Assembly (NCBI GenBank): GCA_965198825.1
Contig: CBDAQB010000003.1
Location: 248,001 to 312,000 of the forward strand
From: BOG-908 sp965198825
GTDB taxonomy: Bacteria > Pseudomonadota > Alphaproteobacteria > Acetobacterales > Acetobacteraceae
Direction: 5' to 3'
DNA length: 64,000 nt
Shown: piece after piece, positions 32,979-41,085 of the stretch
Layout of the letters: each line of letters opens with the position of its first letter
Position numbering within the stretch: the first letter of the stretch is position 1
The notes under the pieces: generated by a model
What the model was told of the DNA's origin: nothing
The model's input: the letters and a program-made list of their open reading frames with translations, nothing else
Database searches by the model: none
Position numbers and translations under genes: made by a program

Positions 32979-34376
32979 GTGCAAGTGTCCAGAGTAACCC
33001 GAATACCTCCTCTAGACAGCGACATGCTGTCTCTCGCCCGTGATGCCGACGAGATCTATGCGTGGTCTCCTCGCACCCTCGAATTGACGACTGTAGGACT
33101 TCGTTCCACAGACGTCGTCCCCTCGCGCCACGCCAGAGCCGGCCGTGACGACAACGAACATCAGGACGACGAAAGCGACAACGAGGAAGACAAAGACGAA
33201 AAGCGCGGCAAGCGGAAAAACAAGAAAGACGAAGACGAAGACGACGACAACGATGACGATGACAGTGATGATGACGACAAGGAAGGCGGCGACAAGGAGG
33301 AAGGCCCGAAGCGCCGCTGGCCCATCGTCCTGCTCGTCATTGTCATTATCCTCGCCATCTTCGGCGGCACGCTCTTCTGGTATTTAGGCCGGAACGAGGA
33401 ATCGACCGACGACGCCTACACAGAAGGCAACGCCATCAGCATTGCGCCGAAAGTGTCCGGCTACGTCGTCGAACGGCTGGTGGACGACAACAGCTACGTG
33501 CACGCCGGCGACCTCATGCTGCGTATCGACCAGCGCGACTACATCACCGCGCGCGACCAGGCCCGCGCGAACCTCGATCTGGCGCAGGCGCAATTGCGCA
33601 GCGCAGAGATCGACCTCGAGATTTCGCGCGTGCGCTACCCCGCCGAGCGCCTCCAGGCGCAAGCGCAGTTGAAGCAGGCGCTCGCCAACCAGGCAGACGC
33701 CAGGCGGGATTATCTCCGTCAGCACACCGTCGACCAGCGCGCTACCACGCAGACCACGGTCGATCAGGCGACGACTCAATACGAATCCACGTCTGCGACA
33801 GTGCAGCAGCAGCAGGCACAATTGCAGGTGCAGTCGCTCGTGCCACAGAATATCGCGTCAGTCAGCACCACCCTCAAGCAGCGCCAGGCGCAGGTGAAGC
33901 AAGCGGAAGCAAATCTGGCGCAGGCCGAGCTCAACCTCTCCTACACCGAAATACGCGCGCCCGTCACCGGCGTGGTCACACGGCGCAACGTCGATGTCGG
34001 TACCTTCGCCCAGGCCGGCCAGCAGGTGTTCTACCTCGTTGCCGAACAAACCTGGGTAGTTGCAAACTTCAAGGAAACCCAGCTCGCCCGCATGCAGCTC
34101 GGCCAGCACGTCACCATCAAGGTGGACGCCTATCCGCACCTTACCTTGCACGGCCACATCGACAGTATCCAGCAAGGCGCCGGCGCCCGCTTTACCGCCT
34201 TTCCGTCAGAGAACGCCACGGGCAACTATGTCAAAATCGTCCGGCGCGTTCCCGTGAAAATCACCATCGATGACGGTATCGATCCGCGCATGAGCCTTCC
34301 CCTCGGCCTGTCCGTGGAGCCGACAGTCGAACTAGATCCGGGCGAACCGGTGGAACCCGCCATCGGAACGCATTGA
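32979..34376 (+). CDS. HlyD/EmrA-type membrane fusion protein with acidic N-terminal tail
   Basis: Periplasmic adaptor of a tripartite drug efflux pump, 465 residues. One membrane helix (about 114-135), a barrel-sandwich half (YTEGNAISIAPKVSGYV), a long coiled coil rich in Gln/Ala (about 185-320), and the second lipoyl half with LSYTEIRAPVTGVV. Unusually, residues about 56-112, on the cytoplasmic side, are almost only Asp, Glu, Lys and Arg, with a run of about 20 mostly Asp residues. Start GTG at 32979 with GGAAGG seven bases upstream; ATG at 33024 is an alternative. The next gene, the MFS pump, follows by 13 bases. Confidence 0.9.
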   Translation: MQVSRVTRIPPLDSDMLSLARDADEIYAWSPRTLELTTVGLRSTDVVPSRHARAGRDDNEHQDDESDNEEDKDEKRGKRKNKKDEDEDDDNDDDDSDDDDKEGGDKEEGPKRRWPIVLLVIVIILAIFGGTLFWYLGRNEESTDDAYTEGNAISIAPKVSGYVVERLVDDNSYVHAGDLMLRIDQRDYITARDQARANLDLAQAQLRSAEIDLEISRVRYPAERLQAQAQLKQALANQADARRDYLRQHTVDQRATTQTTVDQATTQYESTSATVQQQQAQLQVQSLVPQNIASVSTTLKQRQAQVKQAEANLAQAELNLSYTEIRAPVTGVVTRRNVDVGTFAQAGQQVFYLVAEQTWVVANFKETQLARMQLGQHVTIKVDAYPHLTLHGHIDSIQQGAGARFTAFPSENATGNYVKIVRRVPVKITIDDGIDPRMSLPLGLSVEPTVELDPGEPVEPAIGTH

Positions 34377-34389
34377 GCCGTCTGCCAAC

Positions 34390-35949
34390 ATGAGCAGCGG
34401 CAAAAAGCCAAATCCCTATCTCATCGCCATCACCGTCACGCTGGCGGCGTTCATGGAGGTTGTGGACACCACCATCGTCAACGTATCGCTGCCCTACATC
34501 GCCGGCGATCTCGGCGTCAGCACGGACAATGCAGCCTGGACTCTCACAACCTACCTGGTTGCAAACGGCGTCACCCTGACGATCTCCGCCGCTCTCGGCC
34601 GGCATCTCGGCCGCAAGAAATACTTCCTGATCTCCATTGCAGGCTTCACCATCTGCTCGCTCGCCTGCGGCCTCTCCACCACTTTCGGCGAAATCCTGGT
34701 GTTCCGTGCGCTACAGGGCCTGTTCGGCGGCGGCCTTCAACCCATGCAGCAGGACATCATCCTCGACACGTTTCCACCGGAAAAGCGCCAGGCGGCGCTG
34801 TCCATCACCGCCGTCGCCACCATCATCGCGCCCGTCGTGGGCCCGCTTATTGGCGGCTATCTCACGTTCAACTATTCCTGGCACTGGATCTTTCTCATCA
34901 ACGTGCCCATCGGTGCGCTCACCATCTTCGGCGTCCTCTCGCTCATCCAGGACTCGCCGGAGATGGAAAAGGAACGCCGCCACGCTCCACCGTTCGACTG
35001 GCTCGGCACCGTCTTCATCATCCTCGCCCTGGGCTGTATGGAATTGGGCGCCGACCGCGGCGAGGACTATGACTGGCTCGGCTCGACTTTCATCCGCATC
35101 ATGTTCGGCCTCTCCGTCTTCGGCTATCTCGGTGGCGTCGTCTATCTCACCACGGTGAAAAATCCCGTCGTCAACCTCGCGGTCTTCAAAGACCGCAATT
35201 TCGCCCTCTCCTGGTTCTCCATGGCCATGATGGGCTTCGCGCTCTACGCCAGCGCCATCATCATGCCGCTGTTCTCTCAAAACGTTCTTGGCTACAACTC
35301 TGTCCTTGCCGGCTGGGTGCTTGCCCCGGGTGCCGTCGTGCTCTGCATCCTCATTCCCATCGTCAGCCAGATACTCAACGTGGTCCCCGTCAAATGGGTG
35401 GTTGCGGCAGGCGGAATCGCCCTCGCCTTGTCATGCTACTTCTCCATGAATCTCACGCCGGAGCTCGACTTTTTTCACATCGCCCTCTACCGCGCGGCGC
35501 AAACCGCCGCCCTGTCGCTGCTCTTCGTTCCCCTGAGCTCCAGCGCCTACTCCACCATCAAGCCCGACCTGAAAGCGGACGCAGCAAGCCTCTTCACCAT
35601 GGCGCGCAACGTTTACGGCGGCGTCGGCATTTCCATCGGCACCGCTCTCGTCACCGACCATCTGCAAATCCGCCAGGCCCACCTCGTTAAATATCTCGAT
35701 GGCACCAACCAGCCCTACAATGTCCTCCTCCAGCAAATTCAGCAGGCCGCCGCGTCCTACGGCAGCTCCATGGCGGAGGCTGCGCGCAACGCTCCGGGGC
35801 AGGTCTTCCAGATCCTGCAAACACAAACTTCCACTTTGTCGTACGAGGACGTCTTTTTCATCGTCGGCCTCATGTCTCTGAGCATCACGGTGGCTGCGAT
35901 CTTCATGTCGAACATCACGCCCGGTGCCGGTGGTGGAGGCGGCGGTTGA
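34390..35949 (+). CDS. DHA2 family MFS drug transporter (EmrB/QacA-type)
   Basis: Fourteen-helix proton/drug antiporter in the inner membrane, 519 residues. Helix 1 has MEVVDTTIVNVSLPYIAGDL, the motif D1 of DHA2 pumps; GRHLGRKKYFLIS is motif A; ALQGLFGGGLQPMQQ and APVVGPLIGGYL are motifs B and C. The C-terminus ends with a run of glycines. It works with the EmrA-like adaptor upstream and the outer membrane factor downstream, whose TTG start overlaps its stop. The Gly tail is read from sequence that also provides the Shine-Dalgarno of the next gene. Confidence 0.93.
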   Translation: MSSGKKPNPYLIAITVTLAAFMEVVDTTIVNVSLPYIAGDLGVSTDNAAWTLTTYLVANGVTLTISAALGRHLGRKKYFLISIAGFTICSLACGLSTTFGEILVFRALQGLFGGGLQPMQQDIILDTFPPEKRQAALSITAVATIIAPVVGPLIGGYLTFNYSWHWIFLINVPIGALTIFGVLSLIQDSPEMEKERRHAPPFDWLGTVFIILALGCMELGADRGEDYDWLGSTFIRIMFGLSVFGYLGGVVYLTTVKNPVVNLAVFKDRNFALSWFSMAMMGFALYASAIIMPLFSQNVLGYNSVLAGWVLAPGAVVLCILIPIVSQILNVVPVKWVVAAGGIALALSCYFSMNLTPELDFFHIALYRAAQTAALSLLFVPLSSSAYSTIKPDLKADAASLFTMARNVYGGVGISIGTALVTDHLQIRQAHLVKYLDGTNQPYNVLLQQIQQAAASYGSSMAEAARNAPGQVFQILQTQTSTLSYEDVFFIVGLMSLSITVAAIFMSNITPGAGGGGGG

Positions 35950-37568
35950 AACCCATGCGCGCCACCTCTGCCGCACTCACGTTGCTGATGGCAGGCTGCA
36001 CGGTAGGCCCCAACTACACGCCGCCTGGGCCTCCAAAAGTTCAAGCCTGGCGCAACCACCAGCCGAACGACCCAGCCATCAGCCTCGACACCGACCCGGA
36101 CCCGCGCTGGTGGGCAGCCTTCGGCGACCCGGTCCTCACCGAACTCATCCAGACCGCCATACGCGACAACCTGGACGTCCAGCAGGCCGTCCTGCGAGTC
36201 GTCGAATCACGCCAGGGAATCGTCACCGCCGAAGCCGCGGGCCTGCCCAAGCTCAACGGCACCGCAAGCTACATGCGCGAACAACTAGGCGCCAAAGGCA
36301 TCCTGGAATCGAAAGGCGTTTACGCTGGACTCAACAAGCTGGCCGATGACGCCTCGAACTCCGGCGCCACCTCGGCACTCGCGAGCAGCGGCGTTCCAGC
36401 CGGCTCGCTGAACAAGTACAATGTCGATTCAATCCTCAATCAGATTACGCAGCCGGTAAACCTCTTCCAATATGGCCTCAGCGCCTCGTGGGAACTCGAT
36501 CTCTTCGGCCGCATCCGCCGCTCAGTCGAACAGGCCCGTGCCCTGACGCAAGCTCAGGCCGAAGCTGCGAACGACGCGCTCACCAGCTTGGAAAGCGAAG
36601 TCGCCCAGGCCTATGTCCAGCTACGCGGCGCTCAAGCCCTACGCGCCACGCAGGAAATCAACGTCCGCTCCGCCGAAAACTCCCTTGCCCTCACGGAGAA
36701 CCGCCGCGCCGTCCGCCTCTCCACCGACCTCGACGTTGACCAGGCCCGCACGCAGCTCCTCACGCTGCAGCGCCAGCTTCCCGAATATGACAAACAGGAA
36801 AAGCAGGCGATCGACCGCATCAACCTGCTCATAGGCAAACCCCCAGGCACGCTGGAGGACCGCCTCCTCAAACCCGCCCCGCTCCCCAGTCTGCCAAACG
36901 CAGTGGGCGTAGGCCTGCCTTCCAAACTCGCCAGGCGCCGCCCCGATATTCGCCAAGCCGAAGCCCAGCTTCACGCCGCCACCGCGGGCGTAGGCGTTGC
37001 CGTCGCCAGTTTCTATCCGGACGTCTCCCTCACCGGAAACCTCGGCATCCGCGCGACCGACGCAAGCTACCTCACCCGCTGGGCCAGCCACTTCTACTCC
37101 GCAGGCCCAAGTCTCTCCCTTCCGATTTTCGAAGGCGGCCAGCTCACCGCAAACCTGCGCATGAACCGCGCCCAGGCCGCCGAAGCAGCCCTGCATTACC
37201 GCGCCACCGTTCTCAATGCGCTGCGGGAAGTCGAAGACAGCCTCATCGCTTTCAACGCCGACCGTGATGAACGCGACCGCCTGGCCGCCGTCGTACGCTC
37301 CGGCGAAGACACGCTCTATCTCTCCAACAGCCGCTACACACACGGCCTGTCCGACTTTCTCACCGTGCTCGATGCGCAGCGCAGCGTCGAAGACGCCCGG
37401 CAGCAACTGGAGCAACAGGAAATCACCTTGGCGAACGATGTGGTCGGCCTTTACCGTGCCTTGGGCGGCGGCTGGGAATCGCCTGGCGTCAATAGCCAGG
37501 CTCCCGTGCCGCACGGCGCACCGCCTCCGGTGCTGGCGGCGCTCGATAGTGTGGCTGGTGGTTCTTAG
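35946..37568 (+). CDS. Outer membrane efflux lipoprotein (NodT/OprM family)
   Basis: Outer membrane channel of the tripartite pump, 540 residues. Signal peptide with lipobox LMAGC (Cys18), then two OEP repeats: the first around WWAAFGDPVLTELIQTAIRDN, the second around RRRPDIRQAEAQLHAATAGVG. GLSASWELDLFGRIRR is typical of NodT. A longer than usual insertion follows the first repeat (about 110-160, KGVYAGLNKLADDASNSG). TTG at 35946 has GGAGG six bases upstream and overlaps the emrB stop; an ATG at 35955 is in frame but 15 bases from GGAGG. A palindrome begins at the stop. Confidence 0.92.
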   Translation: MKPMRATSAALTLLMAGCTVGPNYTPPGPPKVQAWRNHQPNDPAISLDTDPDPRWWAAFGDPVLTELIQTAIRDNLDVQQAVLRVVESRQGIVTAEAAGLPKLNGTASYMREQLGAKGILESKGVYAGLNKLADDASNSGATSALASSGVPAGSLNKYNVDSILNQITQPVNLFQYGLSASWELDLFGRIRRSVEQARALTQAQAEAANDALTSLESEVAQAYVQLRGAQALRATQEINVRSAENSLALTENRRAVRLSTDLDVDQARTQLLTLQRQLPEYDKQEKQAIDRINLLIGKPPGTLEDRLLKPAPLPSLPNAVGVGLPSKLARRRPDIRQAEAQLHAATAGVGVAVASFYPDVSLTGNLGIRATDASYLTRWASHFYSAGPSLSLPIFEGGQLTANLRMNRAQAAEAALHYRATVLNALREVEDSLIAFNADRDERDRLAAVVRSGEDTLYLSNSRYTHGLSDFLTVLDAQRSVEDARQQLEQQEITLANDVVGLYRALGGGWESPGVNSQAPVPHGAPPPVLAALDSVAGGS

Positions 37569-37700
37569 GAAGAACGTTCTTTTTTGAAAAAAAGAACCAA
37601 AAAACTTTTGCGAGTTTAGGCCGTGCCGTTGCACGATCTCGGTCCCGCAGGCCGAAAGTTTTTTGCTTCTTTTTTCCAAAAAAGAAGTGCTTCCTTGCCT
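37568..37700. repeat. Compound palindrome, copy 7 (inner module reversed)
   Basis: Left hairpin GTTCTTTTTTG/AAAAAAAGAAC, right hairpin CTTCTTTTTTC/CAAAAAAGAAG with TGCTTCCTTGCC. The inner module reads CGATCTCGGTCCCGCAG, the reverse complement of the GGGACCGAGATCG module in copies 1 and 3. It sits between two genes on the same strand. Confidence 0.9.
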
Positions 37701-37720
37701 TCCACCATAGGCAGCCAAGC

Positions 37721-39091
37721 GTGTCCAACCAAACCCTCGCCGCCTTGAAAGCCCTCGGAGGCGCCCTCTCCGAACCCAACGACCTGAAACCCTACCTCAC
37801 CGACAGCCGCCACCTGCTCCAAGGCAACACGCCCGTGGTCCTGCGCCCGAGCGACACGCAGCAGGTGGCCGAAATCGTCAAACTCTGCGCCAGCGCAGGC
37901 ATCAGCATCACCATAGCGGGCGGCCGCACAGGCCTGGCAGGAGGCGGTGTCCCGCCGGCCGACGGCACAGGCATTGTCCTCAGCCTCGAACGCATGAACC
38001 GCATCCGCAGCATCGACGCGCTGGACAACAGCATGATCGTCGAAGCCGGCTGCATCCTGGCAAACGTCCAGGCCGCCGCTGAAGAAGCCGGGCGTCTTTT
38101 TCCATTGAGCCTGAATGCGGAGGGAAGCTGCACCATCGGCGGCAACATCTCCACCAACGCCGGCGGCATCCAGGTGCTGCGCTACGGCACCATGCGCGAT
38201 CTGGTTCTCGGCCTGGAAGTCGTGCTCCCATCAGGAGAAATCTGGAACGGCCTCCGCGCCCTGCGCAAGGACAACACCGGCTACGCGCTAAAACACCTCT
38301 TCATCGGCGCCGAAGGCACTCTGGGCATAGTCACCGCTGCCGTCCTAAAACTCTTCCCCAGCCCAACCGACATCCAAACTGCATTCCTGGCCCTGAACAG
38401 CGTGCAGGATGCGGTAAAACTCCTCTCCGCCCTGCAGGCATCGCTAGGCAACCAACTCACCGCCTTCGAACTCATGCAGCGCTACGCAGTGGAAAGCGGC
38501 GTTCGCCACACCGAAGCCACCGACCCCTTCGTCGAGCCCCACCCCTGGTACGTGCTTCTGGAATTGTCAGGAAGCACGGCTGTCCAAAACGCCCTTCTCA
38601 ACGCGCTGGGATCACACCTCGAAAGCGGCACCATCGCCGATGCCATCGTCGCCGAAAGCCTGCCCCAGGCAGCAACCTTGTGGCGCCTGCGCGAAAGCAC
38701 CTGGCAAGGCCAGATCGGCGAATGCGTCACCATCCGCCACGACGTAGCCGTCCCGATTCCCGCCATCCCAACCTTCATCGACCGCGCCACCGAAGCCTGC
38801 GCGACCATAGCCCCGAACGCCCGCCCCTACGTCTTCGGCCACATCGGCGACGGCAACATCCACTTCAACATCGCCCACGCCGACATTTCCCTGACCCCAA
38901 CCATCAACCGCGCCATCCACGACATAGTCGCGAACCTCAACGGCAGCATCAGCGCCGAACACGGCATCGGCCGCCTCAAACGCGACGAAATGGCACGCTA
39001 TAAGTCAACTCTTGAGTTGCGCATGATGCAAGCCGTCAAGCGCGCGTTCGATCCGGATGGCTTGCTGAATCCGGGTCACGTTTTACCATGA
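37721..39091 (+). CDS. FAD-binding oxidase (GlcD/D-2-hydroxyacid dehydrogenase-like)
   Basis: VAO-type flavoprotein of 456 residues that oxidises a D-2-hydroxy acid (2-hydroxyglutarate, lactate or glycolate are family substrates). The FAD_binding_4 domain has PVVLRPSDTQQVAEIVKLC, GGRTGLAGGGVP, GGNISTNAGGIQVLRYG, and GAEGTLGIVTAAVLKL. The C-terminal domain has the metal and substrate residues in FGHIGDGNIHFN and SAEHGIG. GTG at 37721 is the start. The D-2-hydroxyglutarate dehydrogenase subgroup fits well by size and motifs, but the substrate is not settled. Confidence 0.9.
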   Translation: MSNQTLAALKALGGALSEPNDLKPYLTDSRHLLQGNTPVVLRPSDTQQVAEIVKLCASAGISITIAGGRTGLAGGGVPPADGTGIVLSLERMNRIRSIDALDNSMIVEAGCILANVQAAAEEAGRLFPLSLNAEGSCTIGGNISTNAGGIQVLRYGTMRDLVLGLEVVLPSGEIWNGLRALRKDNTGYALKHLFIGAEGTLGIVTAAVLKLFPSPTDIQTAFLALNSVQDAVKLLSALQASLGNQLTAFELMQRYAVESGVRHTEATDPFVEPHPWYVLLELSGSTAVQNALLNALGSHLESGTIADAIVAESLPQAATLWRLRESTWQGQIGECVTIRHDVAVPIPAIPTFIDRATEACATIAPNARPYVFGHIGDGNIHFNIAHADISLTPTINRAIHDIVANLNGSISAEHGIGRLKRDEMARYKSTLELRMMQAVKRAFDPDGLLNPGHVLP

Positions 39092-39105
39092 AGCAAGTTG
39101 TTGAT

Positions 39106-39132
39106 GTGAAAAGAAGAAGCAAAAAAATTCTG
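39106..39132. repeat. Compound palindrome remnant (copy 8)
   Basis: Only AAAAGAAGAAGCAAAAAAATTCT remains, matching the inner half of a left arm (GAAGCAAAAAACTT). The following 45 bases (TCGGAAAGGAAAGAAAGC) have only vague similarity to a flank. It sits between two convergent genes, where full copies are common. Confidence 0.55.
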
Positions 39133-39179
39133 CATTTCCGAACGACTGCTTTCTATCGGAAAGGAAAGAAAGCATCGAA

Positions 39180-41063
39180 CTAATCGGGAAAATTCAAGCT
39201 TTTTTCTACGGTCTTGAAGTCGGCTTCATGGCGTATGGGGTCGACAAGCGAGTCGAATTTAATCGTGCTTAGGCCGCTGTCGTTTACCTCCTTCGCCCTT
39301 GCCAACCAGCGGAGCGCCTCGGCAGGCTGGCCCCATTGGGCAAATATTTCGGCATAGACGTAATTCAAGTTGTAGCCATCGTTCTTCATCAGCGTAGCAA
39401 AAGTCTGCTCCGCGTCGCGCTGGCGCCCCAATGCGTGTTGCGCAATGGCACGGCACTCCAAATGCATCCAGTCGGAACCGCGGAGGCTGACTTCCAACGC
39501 GCGCTGAGCGTTGCCCACGTTAAGATAAGCCAACGCACGCGCGTAAGCGATGAGGGGAGTCTCGGCACCCGCAAGCGTTTGCGCATGCTGGTAAGCCTCG
39601 AAAGCGCTGCCAAAATTCCTCGCGATCCTGTATTGTTCGCCCAGATTTAACCAGACGTCCGGCCTGAGCGGATCTAATTCTGTTGCTTTGAGCGCAGCTT
39701 GCATTGCGGTTTCGAAGCGACCGGCCGAGAGTGCCACAAAGGAGAACAGCAACTCGACCGTAGCCTCGCCCGGTGCTAGCGCCTGGGCCCGCTCGCCCTC
39801 GGCCAGAGCGCCCCGCAGGTCAAGGCTATTAACGAGGACGTTCGCGAGCGCGATGTGAGTGGAGCCAATCCCCGGCGCCAATTTCACACCGCGATTTGCG
39901 GCGCTGAGGGCGTCGGACCAACCCTTGCCCGAGGGAGGAGCCGCTGTGTCTTCAATATTGCCAAGCATGATCAGGGCATTGGCCCTTCCGGCGAAAGCCA
40001 AGGCAAGATTCGGGTCGGCCTCGATGGCAGCGTCGAAACTGGCGAGCGCTATCCGATAGCTTTGGACAGAGTCATGGCGGATGCTTTGCACGCCGCGCAA
40101 AAATAAGTCCAACGCCTTCGCGTTCGCTGTGCCTCCTGCACTATTGTCAGGCGCGCCTTCGACTGTAAGCTTCACCTGCAGTGCACCCGCGACCTGAGCC
40201 GCAATGTCGCTCTCCAGCTTCAGCATGTCACCGAGATCACTGTCGAACGGTTGCGACCAGACCTCGAACCCAGTGCGCGCGTCGGTCAGCCGTGCCTCGA
40301 TGCGTAGGCGATTACCCTGTCGGCGCACGCTGCCCTCAACCACTGCGGCGACATTCAACGCCTGGGCGATATCCTTGATCGTCGCGGCCTTCCCCTTAAA
40401 GAAAAACGATGATGTGCGTGCAGTAACCTGTATCTGCCTGATCTGACTCAGCGCCTCGATCAGCTCCTCGGACAATCCGTCGGAGAGATACTCCTGCGCG
40501 GGCTCGCCACTCAGATTGCTGAAAGCCAGCACGGCAACCGAATGCGGCGGCGGATCGAAGGGCGGGGCAGCCAAGCCAGCCTGCATCAACCCCATAGGGG
40601 GTCCGTATCTCCACGCAAAGAATGCGACGATCAGAACCACCGCCAGTAAGACCGCACCGGCGGCGGGCCACAACCGCCTCGGCCGACGATCGGATCGAGC
40701 CTCCTCCGGTGCAGCGACCAATGGCGTAGCTGCGGGCAGCTCTGCCGCCCGAGGCCGATCGACAAACTGGTAGCCGCGATGCGGAACCGTCACGATGAGA
40801 TCCTCCCCACCGTGCTGAGCCAAAACCCGCCGAAGCGTCCAGATCTGAACAGTCAAATTGTTCTCGCCGACAACGACGCCGCGCCACACATGCCGAACGA
40901 TCTCATCCCGCGTCACCGCCCGATCACGGCACGTCACCAGATACTCGAGAATATCGAACGCCCGCGCGTGCAGCGCCACCGACTCACCATCCACCAGCAG
41001 GACCCGGCGGGTTAGGTCCATCCGAAAACGGCCAAACGCGACGGAGGCGTCTATATCCTGCAA
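39180..41063 (-). CDS. CadC-like winged-helix regulator with TolB-like and TPR domains
   Basis: One-component membrane transcription factor of 627 residues. N-terminal Trans_reg_C winged helix (about 8-103: LHARAFDILEYLVT, WRGVVVGENNLTVQIWTLRR, TVPHRGYQFVD), one membrane helix (about 130-150), then a periplasmic TolB-like part (VLAFSNLSGEPAQEYLSDGL, ARTSSFFFKGK, VVEGSVRRQGNRLRIEARL) and TPR repeats to the end. It would bind DNA while anchored in the membrane. Twenty-two bases from the next paralogue, which is upstream on the same strand. Target genes unknown. Confidence 0.88.
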   Translation of the reverse strand: MQDIDASVAFGRFRMDLTRRVLLVDGESVALHARAFDILEYLVTCRDRAVTRDEIVRHVWRGVVVGENNLTVQIWTLRRVLAQHGGEDLIVTVPHRGYQFVDRPRAAELPAATPLVAAPEEARSDRRPRRLWPAAGAVLLAVVLIVAFFAWRYGPPMGLMQAGLAAPPFDPPPHSVAVLAFSNLSGEPAQEYLSDGLSEELIEALSQIRQIQVTARTSSFFFKGKAATIKDIAQALNVAAVVEGSVRRQGNRLRIEARLTDARTGFEVWSQPFDSDLGDMLKLESDIAAQVAGALQVKLTVEGAPDNSAGGTANAKALDLFLRGVQSIRHDSVQSYRIALASFDAAIEADPNLALAFAGRANALIMLGNIEDTAAPPSGKGWSDALSAANRGVKLAPGIGSTHIALANVLVNSLDLRGALAEGERAQALAPGEATVELLFSFVALSAGRFETAMQAALKATELDPLRPDVWLNLGEQYRIARNFGSAFEAYQHAQTLAGAETPLIAYARALAYLNVGNAQRALEVSLRGSDWMHLECRAIAQHALGRQRDAEQTFATLMKNDGYNLNYVYAEIFAQWGQPAEALRWLARAKEVNDSGLSTIKFDSLVDPIRHEADFKTVEKSLNFPD

Positions 41064-41085
41064 GAGCTGAGCTTGGTGACAACGG

